Origin: Acanthaster planci
Taxonomy: Eukaryota; Echinodermata; Asteroidea; Valvatida; Acanthasteridae
Length of the DNA: 64,000 bases
NCBI RefSeq assembly: GCF_001949145.1
Contig: NW_019091421.1
Location: forward strand, 1,214,206 to 1,278,205
Direction of reading: 5' to 3'
Below the pieces are notes generated by a model. That model had not been told where the DNA came from. It did no database searches and saw only the letters and a program-made list of their open reading frames with translations. Positions 1 through 12,100 of the stretch are shown here, piece after piece. The translations under genes and the position numbers were made by a program. Numbering within the stretch: position 1 is the first letter of the stretch; each line of letters begins with the position of its first letter.

Positions 1-170
1 AGACAACAAATGAGGACAGAATTAAATGAAAACCCGATTAGAGGGTTAACATCGATACCAGTGTGTTTAATGCTGTGGTGAAACTAAATGGCCTATCTTA
101 TGAGCACCAAGCTGGAAGGTTTTTAGAAAAACGGTCATCTCAAAGAAATGCATACCTTCCTCTCTTTTAC
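1..170 (-). other. MRTF intron, partial, leading to C-terminal exons outside the window
   Basis: Starts at the gtaaaa donor after the PPxY-containing exon. The missing part should encode the transactivation domain. Nothing else is recognisable. Confidence 0.8.
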
Positions 171-3100
171 CTGCCGGACAGCTTCTTCATAGTTGGGAGG
201 AGGGTTGGCAAACGTTGGCTGAGTGATAGACCTTGTCATGCCTGATCCAATGCCCAGGACGTTCCGCTCTGTGGGGCTACTGGGTAACGAGGCGGCCTTG
301 GGCACGACCATGCCATTGGGCAGGGACATGGACTGGTTGTCTGGGCTCTGCTGCTTACTGAAGAGGAATGGTTGGCCATTGGGTGGCGGCGAAGCGAAGG
401 AAAACACCTTGGGCTGCTGGTTTAGCGTGTGGGCAAAATCCTTGCTGTGAAACATGAAGGCGCTGGGCTTGCTGTCTTGCTGGAGCTGGTGGGGAGATAG
501 GGTGCCTGGTTTGCCAGCTGGAGACTGCTGCTGCTGGGTCGAAACTGTTGACAGGTTAGGCTGCTGCAGCTTCTGCATCTGGAGCTGCATCTGGGAGAGC
601 TTCAGCATGCGCTCCAGCTCCTGGATTTTCAACTGCTGCTGCCGCAGGATGTCACTGCTGATCTGGCCGCCACTGCTGGTGGTGGTTTCCAGTGATGAGA
701 GGTCCATCATATCTTGGTTACTGTTGTCATTGCCAGACATGTCCACAGGCAGGATGCTGGATGCCGGTGGGAGCGGCTGGGGGGACTCCAGCGTCGGCAT
801 GGTGGGGTCAAATGGGCTACCTTCCTGCCCAGACCCACTCATAGTCTGTTGATTGGTGGTGCTGACTGTGTCGGGGCTGCACACTGCTGCCGTCAGTGTA
901 CCTTGGAATGTAGGGGGCGACATAGGATCGAAGGCGCTCCCTGGTGACATAGGTTCTGACGTGACGGATAAGGAAGAGCGGAACTCTGGTGATATTGGGG
1001 GCGTGCTCAGTGATCCCTGTGCACTGCTGGTGGTTTCGCTGAAGGGCACATCTAGATCTGTGGAACTTGAGACCCTAGTACTCGATGTAACAGATGTGGT
1101 GCTGACCTCGTTGGGGGAGGATGCTGACGTTGTGACCTGCTGTTCCATATATGGCCGCAGGCGCTCCACCAACTGTGGCTTGGTTCCGGACACATGAAGT
1201 CCACGATTTTTTAACTCTAATTTCAGTTCAGATACTTTCATGTCCTCCAGGTTGGACAGGCTGCGAGGTTTGCCCTGCGAAGCAGCAATGCTGGGCTTGG
1301 TGTCAGGCTGCTGCTGTTTAACAGTCACAGGTGCAGCTTGTGCGGGCGCCGCTGGTGCAGCAGCTGGAGCAGCGGTTGTTGTCACTGTGGAGTTGGAAGA
1401 AGTGTGCGCGGAGGTGACTGGAGTATTGGAGGAGGAGGCACTGGTGGTGGTGTGTTTTTGGTTGGCTGTGTTGGGTAGGATCAACTGCTGCTGCTGGAGG
1501 AGTTGCAGCTGCAGGTACAACTGCTGCTGCATGAGCAATAGGTTGTAGGGATTATTGACTGTACTGGCCTGCTGGACCTTGCTGGACTGCTCGTTGGGCG
1601 GCTTGTACTCGTGGAACTTGATCTCCTTGGGCTTGGGCCTCTTAGTCTGCTTTTTGCGGGGCTGCCTCGGTGAAGGGGTCACCTTGCCACCTGAGGCCAG
1701 GCTGATGTTGGACACGGCTGAAATGGGTGTGAAGCTGTTGCTGGTGACTGGTGGAGGGCTGATCAATCCTGGCTCCTGCTTGATGGTGATGAATGCCTGA
1801 CCTGCCTTGGGTGAGACCAGCTGGGAGGGACTGCTGACACTTGCCTGGTGCTGCTGTTGCTGCTGCAGTTGCTGCTGTTGGGCCTGCAGAGTCTTAGAGT
1901 TGTCTCCAAAGGCGCTGGAACTGTGTGCAGAGGGTAGGCTACCAGTGCTGAGTTGTGATTCGGCCTGACTGACTTCAGACTGTGAAGGCGACAGAGCCTC
2001 ATCACTGAAGCCTTCTTGGCTGTCTTCCTCAAACTCAAAAGGATTACTGTCCAGGCTGTTTGTCTTCAAAAACTTCACTTTGCCATCTGTGTCAAGAAAA
2101 TGACCCAAATATGGCATTAGAGATGTCAGCAGAAGATTATGACTGCTAATAGGGATTTACCGATATACCAAAATCTTACTGTGGAGTTGCTGTAAGATTT
2201 TGGTGAAAAATTCAAAGCACCTACTGTCTTAGTCCATTGTGACCAAGATTGAAGAGTGTCCTTTAGTCTTAAAACCTGCGCCTATTGGATTGTTTGAATC
2301 TTCTGAGATGCTCACAGTTGCTGCCAAGTAAAGACCCACATAGATGGGCTAAGACTCATCAACCTGTCTTGACTGCTCTGGCTGGTGAGCGCCCTCTAGT
2401 GCCCAAGCTTCCCTCCCTCTCTGCCTGCTATGCCCTCCTGGCCTGCCTCACCTTTGACAGCTTGCTCCACCAGCGCGTTGTCCGTCTTCAGGATGTTGCC
2501 CTCGATCAGCTCCAGTGGGCCTGGCCTGTTCTTGATCTTGGTATCCAGATCTTGCTCTAGACGGGACCGTTTGAGCCGCTGCTGGGTGGCGTTCACCAGC
2601 GGGTCTACATTGGTGTCTGGAAAAGCACATTTAAGATGAATGCATCAGGGTAAAGACTGTTAAGACAACATGGGTAGCTCTTGGAGGATGATTAGGCTAC
2701 AAACACAAGTCTACCTTTAAGTTTAGATTTGTGCATGAAAGAGAATAAAATCTTCTGTTTGCTTTCAATATGTAACACACACACACACAAACTAAATTCC
2801 TAAAGAGTTTTTTTACATTTTAAAAACATAAAAAAAATGTAGACATGCATGGTTCTTCAACTTTGGGACAAATTTCTGGCGCCGGTTTTAAGAATCTGAC
2901 CAATTTAACACTCTGGACTGTGACCCAATGCAACCACGAAAGCCCACAATATAACCTCCTATTGGAATTCTTTGCTTCACAACCGATGGGATCAGGGTCA
3001 CCTACAGTGCCCCACAATCCTGACACATGCCACGACAGTTCTGATTGCGATGGGGTGGGGGGGTGGGGCACTATCTCCCAAGATTTAATTGAAACTCTTC

Positions 3101-6100
3101 CCCTTTTTGTCTGCCGCTTCCTCTTTGGGAGGACAGTTTTAATTACCAACTGGCACAGCCGGTCTAAGTATCACAGTGAGTAATTGGTAATTTGGCAGGC
3201 ACTTGATTAAAATAATTAACAGGATTCCTGTCATGAATTGTCAACCGGTTATGATGAGGACATCATTAAGGGATTAAATGCACGCTTAAACAAAAAAATT
3301 GTCAACTTAGTTGTACAAAATGAGCAACACGTGCTGGCTGGAAATGCTACAAGCATTCCGTAACTTGCACGTGGGGGTTGACGTCTTTGATGGTATGTGA
3401 AAATACACCTGATGAAAATAAACCCAGAGCAGGGCCCTGCAACGTCTGTGGAAATACAAAAAGATTTTACACGCCATGCATTGCTGCCATCCTGAGAATA
3501 TATCTCAAGTGTGAGTAACGGAGGATCGTGTGATTTCAATTAGCGAGTCTGTTTAACCCTGCTCACCTTTAGGAACACAAACGACTAACACAATTTTCAG
3601 AAATAGGAGACTCCCTATATGATCGGCATAAAAACCCTGTAATATATTGAACGTAAAGAATCACACAGTGGTATGGAAGCAACAGAGGTGTCTGTCAAAA
3701 GATTTGTCATCTGGCACAGTCATCTGGGAGAGCGATTCCCATCTGCCCACTTCTGCAGCAAACAGAGCGCAGAAGGAATCTGGTCTCGGATGAGCTGCTG
3801 GGGCAAACGCTGGCCCATCAGAACAATGAAACGTTTGAGACGAGACGCGAGGCTTGCCCCAAAGTGGAAGCCAGCCTGCTTGTCCTTGGAGAGAGGATCT
3901 AGCAATTCACACAGTAGACTTGACGTAGCATGACTGGCAGATTCTTAAAGATATTTCCAGGCAACATTTTCTCCTTTTTTTCCTCCCTCCTTAAAACGAA
4001 GATCATCTGCGTGGAGTCAGTACTATAAAAAAAGACGACCTTTTTTTTCTGCATGTATAACTTTTGATAACAAAAATCTGGGAAAAGGCAAATCCCTTTG
4101 TGGATTTTAGTTGGGAGTTCACAGGCCCATAAACTATGATTTTTAAATGCAAACTGCAATGAAATCTTTCAAAGATGAGAAACACACACAACCACCCCTC
4201 AATTTGATTTTGCTAAATGATTACAGCAATGTGTGTTCTATCCCATATGCTGCTTCCTCATGAAATTGACTTCACAAGATTATTCACATTTTTAAAGTTC
4301 TTGCAACACTTCCCGAGCTGACCGGAACCAGCCCAGTTCCAAACATACAAAGAGTGCTTTCCCTTTGGCCCGTCTTGTCCTCTCCATGCTAACTGCCTAC
4401 CTGCCAAGATGTGCTGATTGACAAGGTGTGACTTCTCGGGACGAAGACGGATCTTTCTCTGCAAGCTGTCCCCAACCTACAAATGAAAAAATGACACAAT
4501 TGATAGACTAGATGAAACTTCCTTTCGACAGTCCGATAATCGAGCAACTGGCGCCCAGTGAATCCTGGTGCTGAGAGCCAAGACTTGTCCATTACACAAT
4601 ACGACCCCAACTCCAGTGTCGGGAAAAGGCAACAGGTACATGTACCGACTCTGCATGAAATCAAGTGAAAACAGAATATGTGGTTTCAAGGAAGTTACTG
4701 TACATGCAGGATGTGAGAGATCAGATCTTGAGTCACCTTCTAAACCTGATGAAAAATATGTATTTTCCTGACAGAAAATACCAAATGCAGAAAATAAGCA
4801 ATACACATGTCCATGGCAACTAAGGCTAGGTCTATTGTCTGTGTGTCTTAGCAGTTTTTCCACTGGAGTGAAGACCTAGACCTAGCTCTAGACAACAGAT
4901 TCAGATTTAGCCTGAGATTAGTATCAAGTCCTTCTGTCCTCATGATCTGAAATATAAATGCAGAAGAGACATGTTGGAGTTTAAAAATTCTGGGGTATTG
5001 CCACCATTGTAGAGCAAAGCAATTCTTAAATTGTTGCAAACTCTTTCCAAAGAGGATGAAAGCTGGGCCCACCAGCGGAGAAATCTCCCAAAGATCCCCT
5101 TAGGAAGTCACACTTATTGTGATATGTTATCTTGTGTTTACCTTCTTCTTATCCGACCCCCCTCCATTCCAAATGCTCAATCAATATCTTTTTTAATAAA
5201 CTGCTTCTTAATAGCTTTACAAAATCCTGTAAGTTTAGTAACATGGTTGATGGAGACAACAAAGTACCATTTGAATAACAGTGAATTAAAGTGGAAACTA
5301 AATGAATTAAGAAACTACTTTTGGAGAAAATTAACTTGTGTAAAAATTGAAGCAACTATAAAACTGCAATACTCTTAACTACCTTTTCAGAATGTAAACA
5401 GGTCACTTTTCAATGCACAATTTTTATGGAAGACAAAAAACAAATCACAACACAAAGGGACATTGAGCGGGCAGTGGGCTTTTTCGTTTGAACGTTAAGC
5501 TAACTTTATCCCAATTGAAGGAGTTCTAACTGAAGTAAACGGCACCTGAAAAAAATAGTGTGGGAAAATCTTTGTTTAAAAAGAATGGTCTAACTTGATT
5601 TAATATGTTACATCAATGAGGATTTGGAAAAACAAACCAACTCCAACTGGTGAATTAGTCAATGGTGCATCTGTGTAACACACTGGTTAGAGACAGTTGG
5701 CAATGCCATCCAGCTCTCCTGCCCCCCCCCCAGCCACACAACACACGACAGCTGTTGGATCTCAGGGTGGGGGGTGAGGGTCCCCCACATCCAAAACTTC
5801 TAGAATCTTTTCTTGACCTGATGCTTACTACAAAGCTCCCAGCTTTGGGATGGCATTATGCACCAAGGATCTGAGGATAGGTTCTCCTTGCCAAATGATG
5901 ACAGTCTGGACTTAGTGAGATGCGATCCCAAAAAATTCAGGGATTGATTCTTGGGCTGTGCACTCATGCACGACAAATAAAAGTTATCAGTTCCACAACA
6001 GGCACCTTAAGAGCAGCTCTGAGGACAATTATGAAGGGGTCTGCAATTCTGATACCTAAAAACATGTGTAGTCCTGACACGCAAAGTGCTTGATCATCTA

Positions 6101-9100
6101 TGTGTAAACGCTGTAGACATGCGCTTTGCTTCAAAAGCAGCAGTTCCTGGAAAGAAGGGATGAAACAATGATCCAGTTCCGTACTCTAACAGTGCATGCC
6201 CAAACTGAAATGCGTCTAAGCAACACATTTGTGCAAAGTTGGTTCTATCACTGCTGTCATATGCTGACTCACGCCCGTGCTTTGTTCCCAAAAGACTTTG
6301 CCTGTATGAAATACCGAACTGGCTCGTTCAACAGAATGTTTCTCTACATAAAGCCACTGATAAGCATTGATCTTATTAGGAACCGGGGGAATGGGTCAAG
6401 GGGACAATTTTCTGACCTTTACCTGAATAAATATGGATTCAAAATCAAGGCCGTCACCAAAGCACAACCAAAACATTCAGCCCTACACCATCGTGGCCAA
6501 TATCCTCATAATGCATGAAACAACACACACCTTCACCGCATGCCCTCTAACCATCTGTCTCACAAAACGGTGACCCGCAAGTTATTCCGACAATTGGATT
6601 TGGGAAATTATCCTAGGATTTGGGGCAATGGTTTGGCTCAGTTTTCTTTTTAAAGCCATTTCGCCGGTGGCTCACTGAGTATTCTCCTTCTCAAAATAGA
6701 CTGCAACCAGACACTCATAAGCCAGTGCAGCAAAACCTTTTCTCTGTGTTTCCTTGTTTCCAGTACAGTTGCACGTGTCTTTGAAATTGTCACCCGGTGA
6801 TTCCGGCTGACAGTTCATATTTTGACATTTCCAGCAGGTAGATGGTGTTTCAGGTAGATGAAGTTTCAGGGTCCCCGGTGGGCGCTGGGAGATTTCTGCC
6901 ACCAGTGCAGGGCGTGTGTGGCATGAAGTACTTTGCCAGACTTAAGTCCATGCCTTCTGCATTCTGGGCATTGGTAGCCTTTCGCTTCGGCAGGTGAGGG
7001 GGGCAGGGGCGAACCCCGCACTGGTAGTGGCACGGATGGCATTCAAGACGAGCACCCAAGAAATGGCACAGGAAGGATATCGATTTCTGATGTATTTAGT
7101 ATGAACTGAAATCCCATGTTTCCCTTTGGAAAAGGGGAACCCTCCTAATTTGTTTCAAATGCCATATACTTAGGAGCAATAATACAACTAGAAAGTCGTA
7201 AACCATCTGGCCAAACATCAAATACCTACACATGTACAATGATCAAGCCTAATAGGCCGTAGTTGTGGGAGACCCAATTTCAGGCAATTTCCAGAACGTA
7301 TTGTATACATTTGAAACCCTTAATGGGATGGTACCAGGTGATTTTGGGGGTCGGAATGATACCTTAGAACAGAGTCTGGTTTTTCAAATAAACACGCTTT
7401 AACCGGTGCGTTGGGAAATCTGATTGAAATTGGGTCCCCTATGAATACGGTCTATTGCACCAGCCAGTTCCTACCAGGACCCTGACGGTGTGTATGAATG
7501 ATAAGCATGCTTTAAGCCTTCTGCACAGAAAGGACGTTTTCATTTGAAAATGCACAAAATCCTGGTGAAGAGAAAGCGTCTTAGGTCAATGTTCCCCCTG
7601 ATAGAATGCCCCTGGGCGCAGATGAAGAGTCCTCAATGAAAATTAGTTCTTGCATTTTCAACATTAGAGGGCGCCATATCAACTACAGCAGTAAATCCTT
7701 CGCGACAAGGGGCCTACCAATAATTTCATATGCATTTTTGGTAATATCCAAGCATCATCCTGGTTGTCCATCCATGTAGGAAGAAAACCTCCCCAGGGTT
7801 TTAAATATCATCAACTATCACTGTGCATCTACTTCTCCAGCTTTACTGGGTGGAATTTGCTGAATGGATAACCTTTGAGAATGATAAAAGATGGGATTTG
7901 AGGAATTTGACAAATGCAAGATCAGAAATTTGTTGTGTACAGATAGAAATGACAAGATTTCCTCACTCTGTTATCTTATAATTTCCTCCTATCAGTAACT
8001 TACAAACTGGTAGATAAAAAAGAAAACAGGAATTGCCAAAAACGATGATACAAGGAAACCTGTATCCTGAGAACATAAGAAATATTCCTTGACCACCAGT
8101 CACATCAGTGAGGAGAAATGGATCCAAGAGGGCGTTAGACAGGCAGTCTGGTATCCAGCCAGACTCTGCCTGGGGCATTCCACCAGTAATCTCATTACAG
8201 TTGGGATCGCAACCTTGCCTATTCCTGCATTTTCAGCTAAGTTTCTTTGTTTCTTTTCAAATCGGCGGGAGTTTTTCCCTTTCTAGTATAATAATCTATT
8301 AAGCTGGTGACTGCAGTTGTCGGGAAGTCTTAGGGGAGTTGAGGAATGCTGCGAACCCGGATTGGGTAACATTCACTGGGGGTTTGCATTACATGTGCAG
8401 TCTCAAGTAGGAGAGAAGTTCTAGTTCAGTCACTTCAGACGGTGCACAAGACTGCAAAGGATGGTGATGAAGGGGTCGAGGGGAAAGGTGATAATTATGA
8501 AGACAGTGATGAATGAGAACATGACTAATGAGACGGTGACAATGCAGTGATGCAACAGAGGGCATGCCGACGACGGTGACAGAAATCGTGCATGACAGTT
8601 ACAGTGACCATGCTGGTGGAGACCACATTGGTAATGACAATGACAACAAAGGAAGTCCTGATAACAGCAAAGATGGTGCTAGCGTTGGTTGCTCTTGCAG
8701 TGAGACACAGCTCATTATGAGAAAGGGAACTATGAATTTTGGATGGGATGCAAGAAACAGCAGAGGTCGGGGGTGGAGTCTGGAGGGAAAAAGAGGGATG
8801 CAACAAGCCTCCAAATTTCCAAGGAATTAACGTTTGCTTTGATGACCACCTCTCTCTCATTTGTCCCTCGGCCACTGCTGGTGTAAAGTCAAACCCAGAA
8901 ACCTCCTGAACAGCACTGTGACTTCCCAAGTTTCTCCTGACAAAAGCAATCCAATCTCAACACACTACACATTTGACCTCACAGTCAGGTTCACACTACA
9001 GATTAAAGTCACCCAAACCCAGACCACTGGACCAATGTCCAGTACAGCGGCTGTCTACACATACAGCGGCTGTCCAGACCAACACCTGCATCCTGTCAAA

Positions 9101-12100
9101 TTAGGCCCCTGTCCTATTAAAGCTAAGGGGGCACCATCCAACCTTCTAAATCAACTCCCAACAACAACACCACATCAGAAGTATATGATCCAAAACACAC
9201 TTTTTGCTTGTAGCTTTTACACTCCTGTTGAAAGACACATATATGGCTCAGTTAGTAGCTACAACTGCTTGGGAAAAAAGATAAGCTAATTGAATAGTAC
9301 ATAAAAATTTGAACAGCCCTGCTACAGGAATATTTTGGTAAGAAAATGGGGGGGGGTGTTGACAGACACAAAAAGGTACAAACAAAACAAAACAGAACAG
9401 AAACAAAAGAAGTTCAGTTTGCAGATACCTTCAAAGTTAACAAATGAATTTCAGAAAAGCAATACCATGCATCCATTTAATGTAAATCAATTTTGTGCTG
9501 AAAAGTGAAAGCTAGGGAAAAAAAACCAAGCTGCCATTTGAATTTAGAAGCCAAAAAAGTACAAATATTAGAATCTGATCCAACTGGTTCACATTCTGCA
9601 AACAATTCTATGGAAATATCACTGTAATTAACTATCAAATAAAGAACTCAGAACTGTATCAAGTATTTAAGCACAATGACTTTTTATAAACACCGGTAGG
9701 TCTTGATGTAAGTCACAACCACTTTTACATGAGTCATAAAAATATTTAGCGAGTGTGAGAAACATTTTTTGGAAATGACTTCAGCGATGAATAAATCAAA
9801 ACAGGATTCCAGTTACCCGTCATAAAGAACTCTGCACATCAACAAACTAGTGACTTGAATACTGTGGTATTTTGTGAAAATTCAATAGTCAGATGGTTGG
9901 TCTGAATTCCTGGCAGGGAACACCCTGGAATGTTGCACTCATTCTGCCCACAGCCCAGGGCTCAAGGAGAACAGGCTGGAGAAATTCAATTTTGCTCTCC
10001 CCAAGAATTGCTGAAATTATTACCGAATGTGGGTTCCATCTGGAAAGGACGCTGAGCCCCCCCCCCGAATTTCACTGCTACATTTGGGGGACATCCAGAA
10101 CAAACATCTCTTTATTAATATATTGACGATTATTATTTCCCCCCCCCCCAGAGCAACTCTCTGGTCGAGAATGACACGACTTAAGTTTGCCAACGTGATC
10201 ATATTCCTGGTGCAGAAAACATGATCATATTACCGGTGCAGAAAACAAAGGTCGCCGAATTCTGGTCCAAGTCCATTCTAATCAATTATCAACACATAGG
10301 ATATCACACAAATCTACATGTGAATTCATCTCAATTGGAAAATCCTGAGAAAAAAAATCTTTTTCCCAAGAAAAAAAAAAGAACCAAGTCCAGGAGCTGA
10401 TGGAAAAAAAAACAAGCTATGGTTGCTGAAATTAGGATTGACCTAACAAATGCTGCACAAATGCAAGCTGAGTAGTCTAATGGTAGAGATGTTTGTCCTT
10501 GCTTGCTTGCAGGAGGTTCTAGGTTCAACCCCACCCTGGGTTACCTTGGAACCTTTAACAGAGGAATTCAGGCTGGACTGGTAAATGCACAAGGGGAGGG
10601 GGGCGAAACCAGCGCAGGAATAGTGCCATACTGCGTCAAAATACTAAAGGGATAGCATCTTAAGAGACCATCGTCAGTCGAAGAGAGGCATAGCTTTCAC
10701 ACACATAGCTTCAGATACACTGAAGAGGGACACACTATACATATTTTTGAAGTTATAAATAATTAACCAAGTCTAATAATTTTTAAAGCCAATTCAGACC
10801 CAATTATGGGCGACCGCTGAGGACAGCCCACCCAAGCAGACAACCAGACCGACCAAAACACAAACCTAGGCCATTCTTGGCACAAAGTTGTGTCTGGCTC
10901 TCACCTCAGTCTGTGTTTTCCCTAGGATGTCTCTCGCTCTCTTTTTTTTCATGGGGCGATTGCTGGTGTGGCCCTAACACTAACAAATTACAACAGCTAT
11001 GAAAATATTGGGCTTAGGTGTTAAGTCTGGAGGCCAGGGGGTTAAGAAATGGAGTAAGTGGTTTATAATTGGGTGCGTGAGGCCTCATAATCCATGGTAC
11101 AACGCCTCTGTAATATCATCATCATTGTCACCCCTTTGAGCTTGTTGATTACCGGTGGGAGGGGGGCATTTTCTTCAGATGGAGTCCTAAGAGAGGAAAT
11201 TTATTTTCATACCCCAAGGATAAAGAGGGGGGGGGGCAGAAGGCTTCTGGAAGGGTGAGAGAAATAAGAAGGGAGGGTAAGGGGTTGGGTTGAGGTAAAT
11301 TTCAGTTGGCAATGCATCATCAGGATAACAAGCAATCTTCAGGACGTGTGTGTGTGTGGGGGGGAGGGGGAGCCGCAGAATTTTGGATTCACCCCACGAG
11401 TCAGGATGTTGTGGGCTGGACTGTGCCAGAGGGTATGCTGTGCTTCCTGGACAGTAATGGCAATACAGCAACAAACAAGAAGGGAATGCTTACTTGTGAG
11501 TCATGTTACGTCTGAGCTCACAGATACCAGAATAAAAGGGGTCTAACAAAGGCCTCGGTAGAACAACAAAAATCAAATCTAGGTTTCTTTTTCATTCGTG
11601 GAAGGGGAACGTTTGATATTCCCTGTGGGAAGGATGGAACAAACACACACAAAGCATTAGGACAGCAGATGGCGAAGAGATGAGTAAAATCACTGATGAA
11701 GTGAGGAAGATGTTGTCTGTCCCTCCCCAAGTGCGACTTGGAGGGGGGTTGCTACAACCCCCCTCAGGGAGGGGAAGTTGTTAGGCCATGAGTGGTTTTC
11801 CCAGGATGTTTGGGTCTTCAGACGGCCAGCTTCTAAAAACAAAGCATGAGTGTGTCAGTAACGATAGGGAGGGAATCTAAAAAACAACTTTTGAATGTGA
11901 GAGGAGTTTGTGTGAGGAATCAGACAATTACATTTAGAAGTCACGAACTGAAGTTTTGATTTTTGTTTTTCAGCCGATTATTCTCTCTGCAAGTTGGGCC
12001 AGAAGTCTCCAATTTGTCGGCAAATGCCGCTCCCAGCCGGGACTGAGACGAAAGTGCTGACGTTTATTGTCACTCACTGTACCTGTACGTCACGCTACTT

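Noticed and set aside
223-1800. Several plus-strand ORFs of 75-132 codons opposite the large MRTF exon
   Set aside because: They are antisense shadows of the Gln/Ser-rich coding sequence; the minus frame carries the recognisable domains.
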